Shown: positions 44,859 through 53,465 of the stretch, piece after piece | How positions within the stretch are numbered: the first letter of the stretch is position 1 | Layout of the letters: every line of letters starts with the position of its first letter | Source of the DNA: a virus | Strand: one strand, 5' to 3' | Length of the DNA: 64,000 nucleotides | IMG/VR virus record: IMGVR_UViG_3300042691_027241 | Coordinates: 1 to 64,000 of that record | Position numbers and translations under genes: made by a program | The notes under the pieces: model-generated | What the model saw: the letters and a program-made list of their open reading frames with translations, nothing else | What the model was told of the DNA's origin: nothing | The model's database searches: none

Positions 44859-45968
44859 ATGTCATATTTTGTAACAAAAACAGATGGTACAACTATTATT
44901 GTATTGGATGGAACCAAAGATACTACCAGCACAAGCCTAACACTATTTGGTAGATTAGTTCAAAATTATGGTGATCAAACAAACGAAAATTTTGTACGAC
45001 TATTAGAAAATTTTGCTTTTGACAATAGTCCGCCGTTTCCTACTAAAGGGCAACTATGGTATGATACAAATGTTAATAACATAAAAGTATACACGGGAGA
45101 CCAGTGGATTACTGTTGGCTCTGAGATAGTAGGTAATGTTGATCTTACTGGAAATCTGAATATAGGACCAAATGATTTTCAAATAAAAGATTTAACCGGT
45201 AATGTAGTTATAAACAATCAGTACAACAATGGAAATATAAGTTTATTTGCAAATGTCAATGGTGTTAGCACCAATGTATTAAACATTAACGGAAGTAGTG
45301 GATTAATAACAGTTTTAGCTAATGCAACAAATAACTTTGGAATACCTACAAAAGTTTATTTAGATAGTGAAATACAAAATCTAAGATTTTATACCACGTC
45401 TGCTATATCATCAAATGTTGCAGTAATTAATGCCAACTTGGTGCAGAGAATTAGTGAAGAAAATCAACTGCGAGCAAATTTAACAGCAGCAAACGCACAA
45501 ATAGCAATTCGAGCAACCAACAATAGAGTTGACCAAATCAACCTTGATACTTATGTAGCAATCACCGGAAACGTTGATACATTAACTGGAAATATTTTAG
45601 CTGTCCAGGCACAAACAGTGGCAGTAGAAAATGCTATGTTGGCCAATGTTACCGTAATTAACGCCAATGTATCATCGGCAAACGCTAATATTATTTCACT
45701 GAACAATAAAATAAATTCTGTAAATTTAGCACAATCTGCAGCATTGGTAGCAAATGTAAATTTAAAAGCAGATAAAGACAGTCCAACATTTAGCGGAAAC
45801 GTAATTGCCCCGACTCCGGAATTTGGAGCCAACAACACACAGGTAGCAACTACTCAATATGTTATGACCAGATCAGTATTTTGGGATGGTAGTAGAAAAT
45901 ATGTCAGCACTGCTGATCCAGATGACACTATTGGTAATGATGGAGATATTTGGTTTAAGTACACCTAA
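44859..45968 (+). CDS. Tail fibre protein with GQLWYD N-terminal module
   Basis: This 369-aa protein has an N-terminal module with TTSTSLTLFGRLVQNYGDQ, NENFVRLLENFAF and GQLWYDTNVNNIKVY (residues 22-82), shared with the fibre gene at 49701. Residues 90-160 are short beta repeats, and residues 185-290 form a coiled coil rich in Asn/Ala/Val (IRATNNRVDQI, VINANVSSANANI), typical of a trimeric fibre shaft. The C-terminus PEFGANNTQVATTQYV is a common fibre tip motif. It likely forms a short or proximal tail fibre. The host receptor cannot be predicted. Confidence 0.7.
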   Translation: MSYFVTKTDGTTIIVLDGTKDTTSTSLTLFGRLVQNYGDQTNENFVRLLENFAFDNSPPFPTKGQLWYDTNVNNIKVYTGDQWITVGSEIVGNVDLTGNLNIGPNDFQIKDLTGNVVINNQYNNGNISLFANVNGVSTNVLNINGSSGLITVLANATNNFGIPTKVYLDSEIQNLRFYTTSAISSNVAVINANLVQRISEENQLRANLTAANAQIAIRATNNRVDQINLDTYVAITGNVDTLTGNILAVQAQTVAVENAMLANVTVINANVSSANANIISLNNKINSVNLAQSAALVANVNLKADKDSPTFSGNVIAPTPEFGANNTQVATTQYVMTRSVFWDGSRKYVSTADPDDTIGNDGDIWFKYT

Positions 45969-45970
45969 TT

Positions 45971-48900
45971 ATGGCAGAGAGACAACCAATTGTAAATGTA
46001 TTTGGAATTTCTGGTCCAAGCGGAAACCCAGTACAGAGCCCAGCAGTTCTATATCCAAGAACGGATCCAAACTGGAATAAATTCTTAAATCAATATGCTG
46101 TATGGCCAACCACATCGGGTAATTTTGAAAAATATACCATTTACAGGATTTTTGATGCGCCTTATACCGGAGAGTATTTTGTAAACTCAAGTGCAGATAA
46201 CATTGCTACTGTTTATATCAACGATCTTAAAGTTGGCGGAACTACTCACACAATAGAATATCACCATTGGTGGTGGTGGGGAGGTTGGTGGGGTTACTAT
46301 CATCCTTGGTATTACAATAATTATTCAGAATACGGAATCTATGGACCTTATGGTTGGGGTTGGGGTTGGTATTACCCGTGGTATGGTTATAACGGATACT
46401 GGGGATATTGGGGACATATCACTACCAATTTTTCAACACTTCCTGTTCCTACTAAAATTACTTTAGCCAAAGGTATCAATCAAATCAGAATAGAAGCCGC
46501 TCAAGCACGTGGATCTGCTGGCTTTGCAATGAATATCACTGACTTGGAAAGCAATGTGGTATGGGATACCAGAAGCACAGCAGTGGTGTCAGAGTATACT
46601 CAAACTTGTGGTAGATATAGGTTAACCTCTCCTATAAATGCAGATATAGTTGCTTACCTGTGGGGAGGTGGTGGTGGCGGTGGTGGTAATGACGCAGGAA
46701 GCCTTGGCGGACTCGGTGCCCCAGGACAATTTCATAAGACAAGATTCAGTGTTGAAGTTGGTGATGTAATTGAGGTAGTAGTCGGCGACGGCGGAACCGG
46801 TGGCGGCAGTAGTGCAGGAAGTGCCGCCGGAGGAAGAGGAGGCGCCAGTAGATTAAACTTGGAAGGATTTCCAAGTTTTAGCGGAGCAGATGGACATCCT
46901 GCAGGCCCAAGAGGGTCATCAGGTGGTGGCGGTGGCGGTGGCGGAGCGTCTCTTGTAATCGTTAACGGAAAAGTAGTAGCTGTAGCCGGTGGCGGTGGTG
47001 GCGGCGGCGGAGCAGGAAATGATGGAAATAATGCAACTTTATACAGTATACGAAACGCTACAACAGCATATCCTGATATCGCACAAATTTATTCAGGTGC
47101 ATCGGCGGTAGAAGCATCTGATATAGATAATCCGCTACATCCAAGCTACAACACAACAGCAGGACAACGTGGCCAGGGTGTTGTAAATGACGGGGGCGGC
47201 GGAGGTGGCGGTGGCGGTGGTTGGGGTGGCGGTGCTGGCGGAACTGTACGAGGTGGCGATTCAAGCACGTATGGAGGTCAGTCCGGGGGTAACTATCCAT
47301 TTAACCAATTGTTCAAACATACTGCCGGAAATGTAAGTTTTATAGCACCAAGCGGTGTTAATTCAATAACATTAGTGTCAGCCACTGGTGGCGGTGGTGG
47401 CGGTGGTAGCGGAAATCTAACACAAGGTGGTGCCGGTGGCGGTCAAGGTGCGGTTGTATCAAATAGAACATATTCTGTAGTGCCCGGAAGACTGTATGAA
47501 GTATGCATTGGTCAAGGTGGTCAAGGAGGTGTAACACAGTTGACTCCGTACACTACAGGAACAATTACAGATGCAAACTTAACATTAACACCTGCTGTTT
47601 CTGGCGGATTTACCTCTATTAGAGATACTGTAACAAATACATTTTTATTAAAATTAGAAGGCGGAGCAGCAGGAAATGTAACACATGCTGGCTCAGGAGG
47701 AACAGTAACTACAGCAGCCGGATCAGGTGGATCAACTAATTCAGGCGCCGCAGGTGTTACTCCGACAACAAACAACACAACAGGAACAGCCGGCGGCGGA
47801 CCTGGTGCCGGCCAGTCATTGGGTCAAAATGCAATTGCACAAACCGATAAAGGATCAAATTTAGGTTGTGGTAGTGGTGGCGCCGGAGCAGCAAAGCCCT
47901 CAATTTTTGCTGCTAACCCAAGTGATCAGACCAGACCACAACAACTGCAATCTTCAATAGGAGGAGCTGGCACGGCCGGTGCAGTTTTAATAAGGTGGAG
48001 ACAGGATCAAAGAGTCGGTTCTGATGGTGAGCTATCGCCAGTGAATAACGCTAATTGGAGCCAATTCCTAAATGATTATGGAATGTGGTTTACCAATGCA
48101 GGGCAAGGCGCAGGAACAGTTACACGACAATTTGAAACAGTATATTCTGGAGAATATAAACTAAGAGCAGCTACTACAGGCACTATGGATGTGTTTATAG
48201 ACGATGTTTTAATTACAACAGTTACACAAAACAGTAATAGTACTCCTACTGCTATTAGTTTAAATTTCGGAAAAGGCGTAAGACAACTTAAATTTAATTT
48301 ATACAATTCGCCAGTTAACAAAGGTTTTGCTGTTAGTATAAGCGATTCAGCAGACAAAGTTTACTGGGATACTCGCGACAATGTTGGTACTGATCCACCA
48401 GGTAGTAATTTAAGGTATTACGTTGCTCCTTTTGCCAAGGGAGGAAAACAGAGTGCTGAAGGAGCCAACGGCTCCGTGGCACTTGAGATGTATCCAACTG
48501 GTTTATCCACAATTAAAGTCAATGGTAACTGGCGATCAGTTAGTGACGCAGCAGTTAAAGTGTCAGGAGACTGGAGATATGTTGATGAAATGTTTGTAAA
48601 AATTAACGGACAATGGAGAACAACCAATTCAGCTGGTAACTTGACTACTTTAAGATTTCAACAACAATTTGGCAACTACGGAAAATTACAAAGAACCGGG
48701 TTACCTCCCGGACCTGGTGGTACTGGCCGCGGGTGTAAAATCATATGTCAGAAGTTGGCAGAATTAGGGTATTTTGATTCAGCAATGAACAAAGCTGATC
48801 AGGCTTTTGGTGTCATGCTTCGCGATAACGACCCAGATGCGTATAATGGATATTTACGTTGGGCCGGTCCAGTTGTTGATCTATTAGAAGGTGGCGGAAG

Positions 48901-49258
48901 CCCAACATTTAGAAAAATAGTTTTTCCATGGATTAGAGACGAACAAAAACGTAAAGATTTACAAACAAAAATTGTTGCACATTATTTAGATGTTATAGCC
49001 CGTCCATGGGCCGAAGAAATGGCTTTCAGAATGAAGGCCGATGGTTATACTAAATCAAATCCGGCTGGTAAATTTGTTATGGATATAGGATTACCTCTTT
49101 GCAGAACAATTTCAAAATTTGGAAAAGGTAAGCAACTGCCTATGTGGGCCAAAACTGCACTAATTTGGGGAACCACTACTGGGTTATTACTTACAGTAAC
49201 TGGTATATCTACTGCTGATAAAATTGTTAGGAAAATTGGAAAACTCTTAGGAAAATAA
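45971..49258 (+). CDS. Glycine-rich adhesin-like tail protein with Trp/Tyr/Gly insert
   Basis: This 1095-aa protein contains two similar beta-domains (residues 30-195, starting NWNKFLNQYAVWP, and about 690-800, starting NWSQFLNDYGMWF), each ending in a WDTR motif. The first is interrupted by a 52-residue Trp/Tyr/Gly segment. Residues 230-680 contain many poly-Gly runs separated by short beta segments, like the polyglycine sandwich of gp38-type adhesins. Three short repeats (IKVNGNWRSVSDA, VKVSGDWRYVDEM, VKINGQWRTTNSA) follow near residue 840. The C-terminal 190 residues are a helical domain (CKIICQKLAELGYFD, LRWAGPVVDLLEGG) ending in a hydrophobic stretch (ALIWGTTTGLLLTVTGIS). Receptor binding is the likely role. 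Confidence 0.65.
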   Translation: MAERQPIVNVFGISGPSGNPVQSPAVLYPRTDPNWNKFLNQYAVWPTTSGNFEKYTIYRIFDAPYTGEYFVNSSADNIATVYINDLKVGGTTHTIEYHHWWWWGGWWGYYHPWYYNNYSEYGIYGPYGWGWGWYYPWYGYNGYWGYWGHITTNFSTLPVPTKITLAKGINQIRIEAAQARGSAGFAMNITDLESNVVWDTRSTAVVSEYTQTCGRYRLTSPINADIVAYLWGGGGGGGGNDAGSLGGLGAPGQFHKTRFSVEVGDVIEVVVGDGGTGGGSSAGSAAGGRGGASRLNLEGFPSFSGADGHPAGPRGSSGGGGGGGGASLVIVNGKVVAVAGGGGGGGGAGNDGNNATLYSIRNATTAYPDIAQIYSGASAVEASDIDNPLHPSYNTTAGQRGQGVVNDGGGGGGGGGGWGGGAGGTVRGGDSSTYGGQSGGNYPFNQLFKHTAGNVSFIAPSGVNSITLVSATGGGGGGGSGNLTQGGAGGGQGAVVSNRTYSVVPGRLYEVCIGQGGQGGVTQLTPYTTGTITDANLTLTPAVSGGFTSIRDTVTNTFLLKLEGGAAGNVTHAGSGGTVTTAAGSGGSTNSGAAGVTPTTNNTTGTAGGGPGAGQSLGQNAIAQTDKGSNLGCGSGGAGAAKPSIFAANPSDQTRPQQLQSSIGGAGTAGAVLIRWRQDQRVGSDGELSPVNNANWSQFLNDYGMWFTNAGQGAGTVTRQFETVYSGEYKLRAATTGTMDVFIDDVLITTVTQNSNSTPTAISLNFGKGVRQLKFNLYNSPVNKGFAVSISDSADKVYWDTRDNVGTDPPGSNLRYYVAPFAKGGKQSAEGANGSVALEMYPTGLSTIKVNGNWRSVSDAAVKVSGDWRYVDEMFVKINGQWRTTNSAGNLTTLRFQQQFGNYGKLQRTGLPPGPGGTGRGCKIICQKLAELGYFDSAMNKADQAFGVMLRDNDPDAYNGYLRWAGPVVDLLEGGGSPTFRKIVFPWIRDEQKRKDLQTKIVAHYLDVIARPWAEEMAFRMKADGYTKSNPAGKFVMDIGLPLCRTISKFGKGKQLPMWAKTALIWGTTTGLLLTVTGISTADKIVRKIGKLLGK
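46262..46417 (+). other. Extreme Trp/Tyr/Gly segment within the adhesin (52 residues)
   Basis: Residues 98-149 of the adhesin contain 13 Trp, 14 Tyr and 12 Gly out of 52, with His, Pro and Asn making up most of the rest (for example HHWWWWGGWWGYY and YGWGWGWYYPWYGYN). It interrupts a domain that exists without this insert later in the same protein. The reading frame and codon usage are continuous on both sides. Confidence 0.85.
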
Positions 49259-49260
49259 AA

Positions 49261-49665
49261 ATGGGAATCAGTTTAGAAGAATATTTAAGGAACAGAGAAT
49301 CGTGTGAGGTTTGCGATGCTAACGGTGATACCGATCATTGTAAAACAACTATGTTGAGCAGGACTGATAATTGTTTAATTTATAACAGTATCCTTCTAAA
49401 TGACGATCCTCACGACGATAATGATGTGCTTTTGTTACAAAATTTAAGATCAGAGTCACGAGAAGAGAAGATAATCGAGTACTACATTAGATCTGAAAAA
49501 TTAGTTAAACACGCTAAATTTGTTTATGATCGATCTTTTTGGGTAGCAAATTACAACAATTTTGTAAAAAGTATAGTTATATCATTAAAAAACAATGATA
49601 AAGCAGCAGCAATTGAGGGTATCTTTACAATGCTCGAAACATTAGAACAAGAATTTCGCTTATAA
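49261..49665 (+). CDS. Unknown small protein with Cys/His cluster
   Basis: This 134-aa protein starts two bases after the adhesin, with AGGA upstream. The N-terminal 40 residues contain C15, C18, H26, C27 and C38 (RESCEVCDANGDTDHC), a possible metal site. The rest is charged and helical (EKIIEYYIRSEKLVKHAKFV; FTMLETLEQEF). I do not recognise the family. Position directly after an adhesin suggests a fibre-assembly helper or chaperone, as with gp38/gp57A in T4, but nothing in the sequence confirms it. A CATAAATA box follows the gene. Confidence 0.6.
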   Translation: MGISLEEYLRNRESCEVCDANGDTDHCKTTMLSRTDNCLIYNSILLNDDPHDDNDVLLLQNLRSESREEKIIEYYIRSEKLVKHAKFVYDRSFWVANYNNFVKSIVISLKNNDKAAAIEGIFTMLETLEQEFRL

Positions 49666-49671
49666 AAACGT

Positions 49672-49679
49672 CATAAATA
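49672..49679 (+). promoter_or_regulatory. Late promoter box CATAAATA upstream of fibre gene
   Basis: CATAAATA lies 21 bp upstream of ATG 49701 and just after the stop of the previous gene. The predicted leader keeps a GGAG ribosome motif. The octamer and spacing match the box before gp6. Confidence 0.55.
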
Positions 49680-49700
49680 ATAGAGTCGGAGAACACTTAA

Positions 49701-51350
49701 ATGGCATACAATATTACATTATCAAATGGTGGGCAATTAATTACAGGAGGACTACCTGATGGCACCATTGATCAAACCAGTTCAAGCTTAACACTTGTTG
49801 GTAAAAATTACCCTGGTTATGGTACTTTTTTAAACGAAAATATGATTCGTTTGGTTGAAAATTTTGCAAATGGCGCAGCTCCTACTGCTCCTTTACCAGG
49901 ACAGCTATGGTGGGATACTGCTGGAAAATATTTAAAGATTAACACATCATCTACTAAAGGAACAGCAGCAAGCGCATGGAAAACCATGGCCACAATGACT
50001 TCCGGGTCAAGTCAGCCAAACAATCCTATTGTCGGCGAGCAGTGGTGGGATACCTCAAATGTGCAGTTAAAAGTTTGGAACGGAACATCATGGACCGCAG
50101 TGGGCCCACTTACTACCAGTGCCACTGGTAATACCGGGGCAGTCCCTGATACCATTGTTGCAACCAGCCCATCTGCCACTTACGTTGTTCTAAAATTTTA
50201 TATAGACAATGCTCTTGTGGGCATTTGGAGCAAAGAAGCAACATTTAGCACAGCAGTTACAGGATTTGCAACTGTTAAAACCGGATTAAATTTGGCCACT
50301 AATATTACAAACCAAGCTTTCCAGGGTACCGCCGATGTAGCAAACAATCTTTATGTAAGTGTTGGATTCCCGAGCGTACCTGGAAGTTCTTTCTTACGTA
50401 ATGATGTAAGCGGCACTTTGAACGGTGCGCTAACTATTACAAACGATACTGGTTTAAAAGTTGGTGTTGCAAGCGATTTTGAAGCCACCGTAACAAGTGG
50501 CGAAGTCACACTAAGAAACGTTACTAACAACAAAGATTTGCATCTAAGTATAAAAAAAGCCGGTGCACAAACAGTTTTTCTTAAAGGAAACGCCATTTCA
50601 GGGCTACCAGAGGCGATTGCCAGTCCAACAGCTTCATCAAATGGGTTTACACTGACAACTAAAGATTATGTTGATACACTTTTAGGCGGCGGAGTAGGCA
50701 CCACATCGTTTAGTGCAAACGTAAATCCAAGCGCCAACTTAACTTATACACTTGGTAATGTTACTAATCGGTGGAGCAACATTTTTTTACAATCAAGTTT
50801 AATTGGCAATGTATTTGCAGCTAACGTAAACACAACAAGAGCCAATCTTGCCACAGTATATGTGTCTGATACTATTTTACCAACTGCTAATACCACAGTC
50901 AATCTTGGCAGTACTGGCATGTGGTTCAATACTTTCTATGGAGTATCGGTTCAAGCTAAATATGCTGACTTAGCAGAAAGATTCAGCAGTGATCAACCCT
51001 ATCCGGCCGGGACTGTAGTTGCACTTGGCGGTGTTAAAGAAATTACAGCAGCAGACGAAGAATTAAGTGACGATGTTTTTGGTGTAATTAGCACAAGAGC
51101 TGCATATCTAATGAACGGTGCAGCTGGAGACGACGTTACTCATCCACCAGTGGCAGTAAATGGCAGAGTGCCTGTACGTGTAATTGGAAAAGTCAAAAAA
51201 GGTGACAGACTGGTGGCGGCAGGAAACGGATTAGCTCGCGCCGGTGCAAAGAATGAAATTTCAGCATTTAACGTAATTGGCAGGAGTTTAGAAGATAAAT
51301 TTGATACGGCCGAGGGAACTATTGAGGCTATCGTTAAGTTAAATAGTTAA
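49701..51350 (+). CDS. Tail fibre protein with repeated GQLWWD module and processing-type C-terminus
   Basis: This 549-aa protein has an N-terminal module with SSSLTLVGKNYPGYG, NENMIRLVENFAN and GQLWWDTAGKYLKI, followed by a second partial copy (GEQWWDTSNVQLKVWNG) at residues about 113-130. A beta-rich shaft follows (NVTNRWSNIFLQ, STGMWFNTFYG). The C-terminal 140 residues (AKYADLAERFSSDQPYPAGT, VFGVISTRAAYLMNG, VIGKVKKGDRLV) resemble the intramolecular-chaperone/autoproteolytic tips (peptidase G2-like) of phage fibres. The C-terminal role is inferred. GGAG precedes ATG 49701. Confidence 0.7.
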   Translation: MAYNITLSNGGQLITGGLPDGTIDQTSSSLTLVGKNYPGYGTFLNENMIRLVENFANGAAPTAPLPGQLWWDTAGKYLKINTSSTKGTAASAWKTMATMTSGSSQPNNPIVGEQWWDTSNVQLKVWNGTSWTAVGPLTTSATGNTGAVPDTIVATSPSATYVVLKFYIDNALVGIWSKEATFSTAVTGFATVKTGLNLATNITNQAFQGTADVANNLYVSVGFPSVPGSSFLRNDVSGTLNGALTITNDTGLKVGVASDFEATVTSGEVTLRNVTNNKDLHLSIKKAGAQTVFLKGNAISGLPEAIASPTASSNGFTLTTKDYVDTLLGGGVGTTSFSANVNPSANLTYTLGNVTNRWSNIFLQSSLIGNVFAANVNTTRANLATVYVSDTILPTANTTVNLGSTGMWFNTFYGVSVQAKYADLAERFSSDQPYPAGTVVALGGVKEITAADEELSDDVFGVISTRAAYLMNGAAGDDVTHPPVAVNGRVPVRVIGKVKKGDRLVAAGNGLARAGAKNEISAFNVIGRSLEDKFDTAEGTIEAIVKLNS

Positions 51351-51363
51351 TAGGATTTAAAAC

Positions 51364-52296
51364 ATGGCATACGCACAGTCAGGTCTGATTGAAGCAGCAG
51401 ACTATAACAACTTTATAAATGGAACTAATCAACTTAACAGAGTATGGGGCACAGGTAACGGTGATGCTGGTTATGGTCAAACTGCTGTATCGACTGTTGC
51501 AGCAGGAAATACTGTAACTGCTACACAGTGGGCAAGCTTGATTAATACTTTGAACAGTGCATTAACACATCAAAGCGGATCAGGTTCTGGTATTTCTGCC
51601 GTTGTCTCCGGAGATAGAATAAATCATCTGTCTACACTTGCTACAAACATTAATACCAGTTACACAAACAGACTAAATTTTGCTACACAAGGTACAACTA
51701 CTACCGGAGCCACTACTAATTCAGTTCTTAATGTAACAGGCGCAGCAGCACAATCACTAACAATTACACGTACAGCTACTTTTTCTTCCGGGGACGCAGC
51801 AAGGTATTTTTTTAACAGTGGCGGTCAATTAAATTTAATTATTGGTGCTGGTACAAATACTGGAGCAACAGGTCGAGGCGCAGGCTTAATTACCATGGCA
51901 ACTGCTGCTGGCGGAGTAACTGCTTTTAGATCAGTAACCAATGGCGGGCGATCAGGATCAGGTCAGACACAAAACACCAATAACACGTCTATTGGATATT
52001 ATGATTTAACCACACTTAATCAAACTATTGTGAGTTTGACAGCAATATCCAGCCCCTATACTGCGTACCCAAGCGACACCGTCACAATCGTTGCTCGATC
52101 AAATGGCGTCCAAGGTGCCAATTCTGATAATGGAACAATTATAACCTTTGTGATAACGCTTACATCAGCAGCTCAAGCAACCTTAGACGGTGGATATAAC
52201 GATACTATTAATATTACTATTCCTAATAGAATTGATATAATATATCCAGAAACAACAAATTTGACCAATTCCTGGGGTACAGTAACTCTTGGATAA
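51364..52296 (+). CDS. Fibre-like structural protein
   Basis: This 310-aa protein has an N-terminal part (YNNFINGTNQLNRVWGTGNG, YGQTAV, VTATQWASLINTLNSALTHQ) of a type often seen near tail fibre genes in T4-like marine phages. The rest is a low-complexity Thr/Asn/Ser/Gly beta-rich region (SGSGQTQNTNN, TIGYYDLTTLNQTI) with no known enzymatic motif. It is the last gene of the tail-fibre module and is followed by a strong terminator. AGGA precedes ATG 51364. The exact virion location is unknown. Confidence 0.6.
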   Translation: MAYAQSGLIEAADYNNFINGTNQLNRVWGTGNGDAGYGQTAVSTVAAGNTVTATQWASLINTLNSALTHQSGSGSGISAVVSGDRINHLSTLATNINTSYTNRLNFATQGTTTTGATTNSVLNVTGAAAQSLTITRTATFSSGDAARYFFNSGGQLNLIIGAGTNTGATGRGAGLITMATAAGGVTAFRSVTNGGRSGSGQTQNTNNTSIGYYDLTTLNQTIVSLTAISSPYTAYPSDTVTIVARSNGVQGANSDNGTIITFVITLTSAAQATLDGGYNDTINITIPNRIDIIYPETTNLTNSWGTVTLG

Positions 52297-52311
52297 TTAG
52301 CAACTAATTAT

Positions 52312-52340
52312 TTGACTTTATTATGGGTAGAATGTAAAAT
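52312..52340 (+). promoter_or_regulatory. Sigma70-type promoter for the right-hand accessory operon
   Basis: A -35 TTGACT (52312-52317) is separated by exactly 17 bp from a -10 TAAAAT (52335-52340), each with five of six consensus bases. The expected start is near 52347, about 20 bases before ATG 52367. The -10 element lies in the loop region of the terminator hairpin, so new transcripts would begin within its 3' arm and escape termination. Confidence 0.65.
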
Positions 52341-52363
52341 AACATCTACCCATTTCTTTTTTT
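52323..52363 (+). terminator. Strong rho-independent terminator after the tail-fibre module
   Basis: ATGGGTAGA (52323-52331) pairs perfectly with TCTACCCAT (52345-52353). After a bulged A, TGT (52333-52335) pairs with ACA (52342-52344), giving a 12-bp stem with a 6-base loop. T-rich sequence ending in seven T residues (52357-52363) follows. Confidence 0.9.
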
Positions 52364-52366
52364 ACT

Positions 52367-52681
52367 ATGAACGAATTAGATGACTTAGTTGCCGAAATCA
52401 AGCAGGCAACCGACTACCAGGCCAATAAAAGAACTCTTCGAGAAAAGATTCAAACTGACCTACACATGACGCATAATGGTGGATTATTTAAAATTACACC
52501 AGAATTATTAGCTTTTGTTAAAACTTGGTCTATTGATGAATTATACTTGGAAGATGTTTATGAAAATCCTATCAAAATTGACAGACAAGTTTTTTTAGTA
52601 ACTGCACAACAACATTATCAAACGGTCATGAATGAGTGGCATCAACAACATGAATATCTCAAGAAACAGCGAAGAATCTAA
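52367..52681 (+). CDS. Unknown 104-aa protein, first gene of the accessory operon
   Basis: This 104-aa, charged and mostly helical protein has the segments NELDDLVAEIKQATDYQANK, THNGGLFKITPELLAFVKTW and an aromatic/basic C-terminus (QHYQTVMNEWHQQHEYLKKQRRI). I do not recognise the family with confidence; similar short proteins occur near fibre genes in T4-like phages. The start ATG directly follows the terminator T run, and the expected leader is about 20 bases of U-rich RNA with no ribosome site, unlike most genes here. The end overlaps the next gene. It could be a structural or regulatory component of the operon. Confidence 0.6.
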   Translation: MNELDDLVAEIKQATDYQANKRTLREKIQTDLHMTHNGGLFKITPELLAFVKTWSIDELYLEDVYENPIKIDRQVFLVTAQQHYQTVMNEWHQQHEYLKKQRRI

Positions 52682-53465
52682 AGGCGTTGTATTATTTGCT
52701 TTTAATACGGATTCAGTTGATTACGTTGCTATAGCAGATAGGTGTGCTTTGCTTGTTTCTAAGTTTTTAGAACTACCTGTAACTTTAATAACAGATAAAA
52801 CTTCTTCTCCAGAATTCGAGTATGATCATATTATACGATTAGATTACACTGGTGCTAATCAGCGCACTGATGTCGTGACAAAAAAACAAGTCCAGTGGAA
52901 AAATTTTCATAGGCATAGTGTTTATCAACATACGCCTTATGATAATACTCTCATGATTGATACAGATTATGTGGTATTAGATACCTCATTGCTAAAACTA
53001 TTTGATCAGACGTATGATTATTTGATACAGGGCAAGAGTAACGATTTTAAACATTCAATGCCTGCGCGAATGGGAAATATTGGACTACCGTATGTTTGGG
53101 CTACAGTAGTTTTATTTAGAAAGACACCTAAAAGCAAACTATTTTTTAATCTGGTTGGACGTATACAAAGAAACTGGGGCTATTATAGAAGTTTGTTTAA
53201 TGTCGATGGCGCACAATACAGAAACGACTTTGCATTTGCAATGGCAAATATTATACTTAATGGGTATAGTCTTGACAAACGAAATCTCATTCCGTGGCAC
53301 ATGCTTACTATATCCGAAGAAATCACTGCAATAAACATAAAGGATAACATGTTAATAATACGAACTCCCGACAAAGCTTACATGATTCCGAAACATAATA
53401 TACACGTAATGCACAAGCAATATTTGTTAACTGAAAATTATTTACAACTGATTAATAATGTTTAA
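52650..53465 (+). CDS. GT-A-type glycosyltransferase-like protein (first of a pair)
   Basis: This 271-aa protein starts at ATG 52650 (ATG 52632, further upstream, is also possible). The N-terminus VVLFAFNTDSVDYVAIADRC and ELPVTLITD look like a nucleotide-sugar Rossmann half. LMIDTDYVVLD provides a DxD metal motif at D104/D106. The C-terminal half is helical and aromatic-rich. Family reaction: transfer of a sugar from a nucleotide donor; donor and acceptor are unknown. The next gene has the same N-terminal layout (A..N...VDY), so they look like paralogs. It overlaps both neighbours, indicating coupling. Confidence 0.6.
   Translation: MNISRNSEESKGVVLFAFNTDSVDYVAIADRCALLVSKFLELPVTLITDKTSSPEFEYDHIIRLDYTGANQRTDVVTKKQVQWKNFHRHSVYQHTPYDNTLMIDTDYVVLDTSLLKLFDQTYDYLIQGKSNDFKHSMPARMGNIGLPYVWATVVLFRKTPKSKLFFNLVGRIQRNWGYYRSLFNVDGAQYRNDFAFAMANIILNGYSLDKRNLIPWHMLTISEEITAINIKDNMLIIRTPDKAYMIPKHNIHVMHKQYLLTENYLQLINNV

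Noticed and set aside
46262-46417. Trp/Tyr/Gly segment as a sequencing error or frameshift
   Set aside because: The frame and domain continue on both sides, and codons for Gly, Tyr and Trp are mixed in a normal way.
46660-47960. GGTGGCGG-rich stretches as CRISPR or satellite DNA
   Set aside because: They encode poly-Gly blocks in frame in the adhesin and have no regular spacer-repeat structure.
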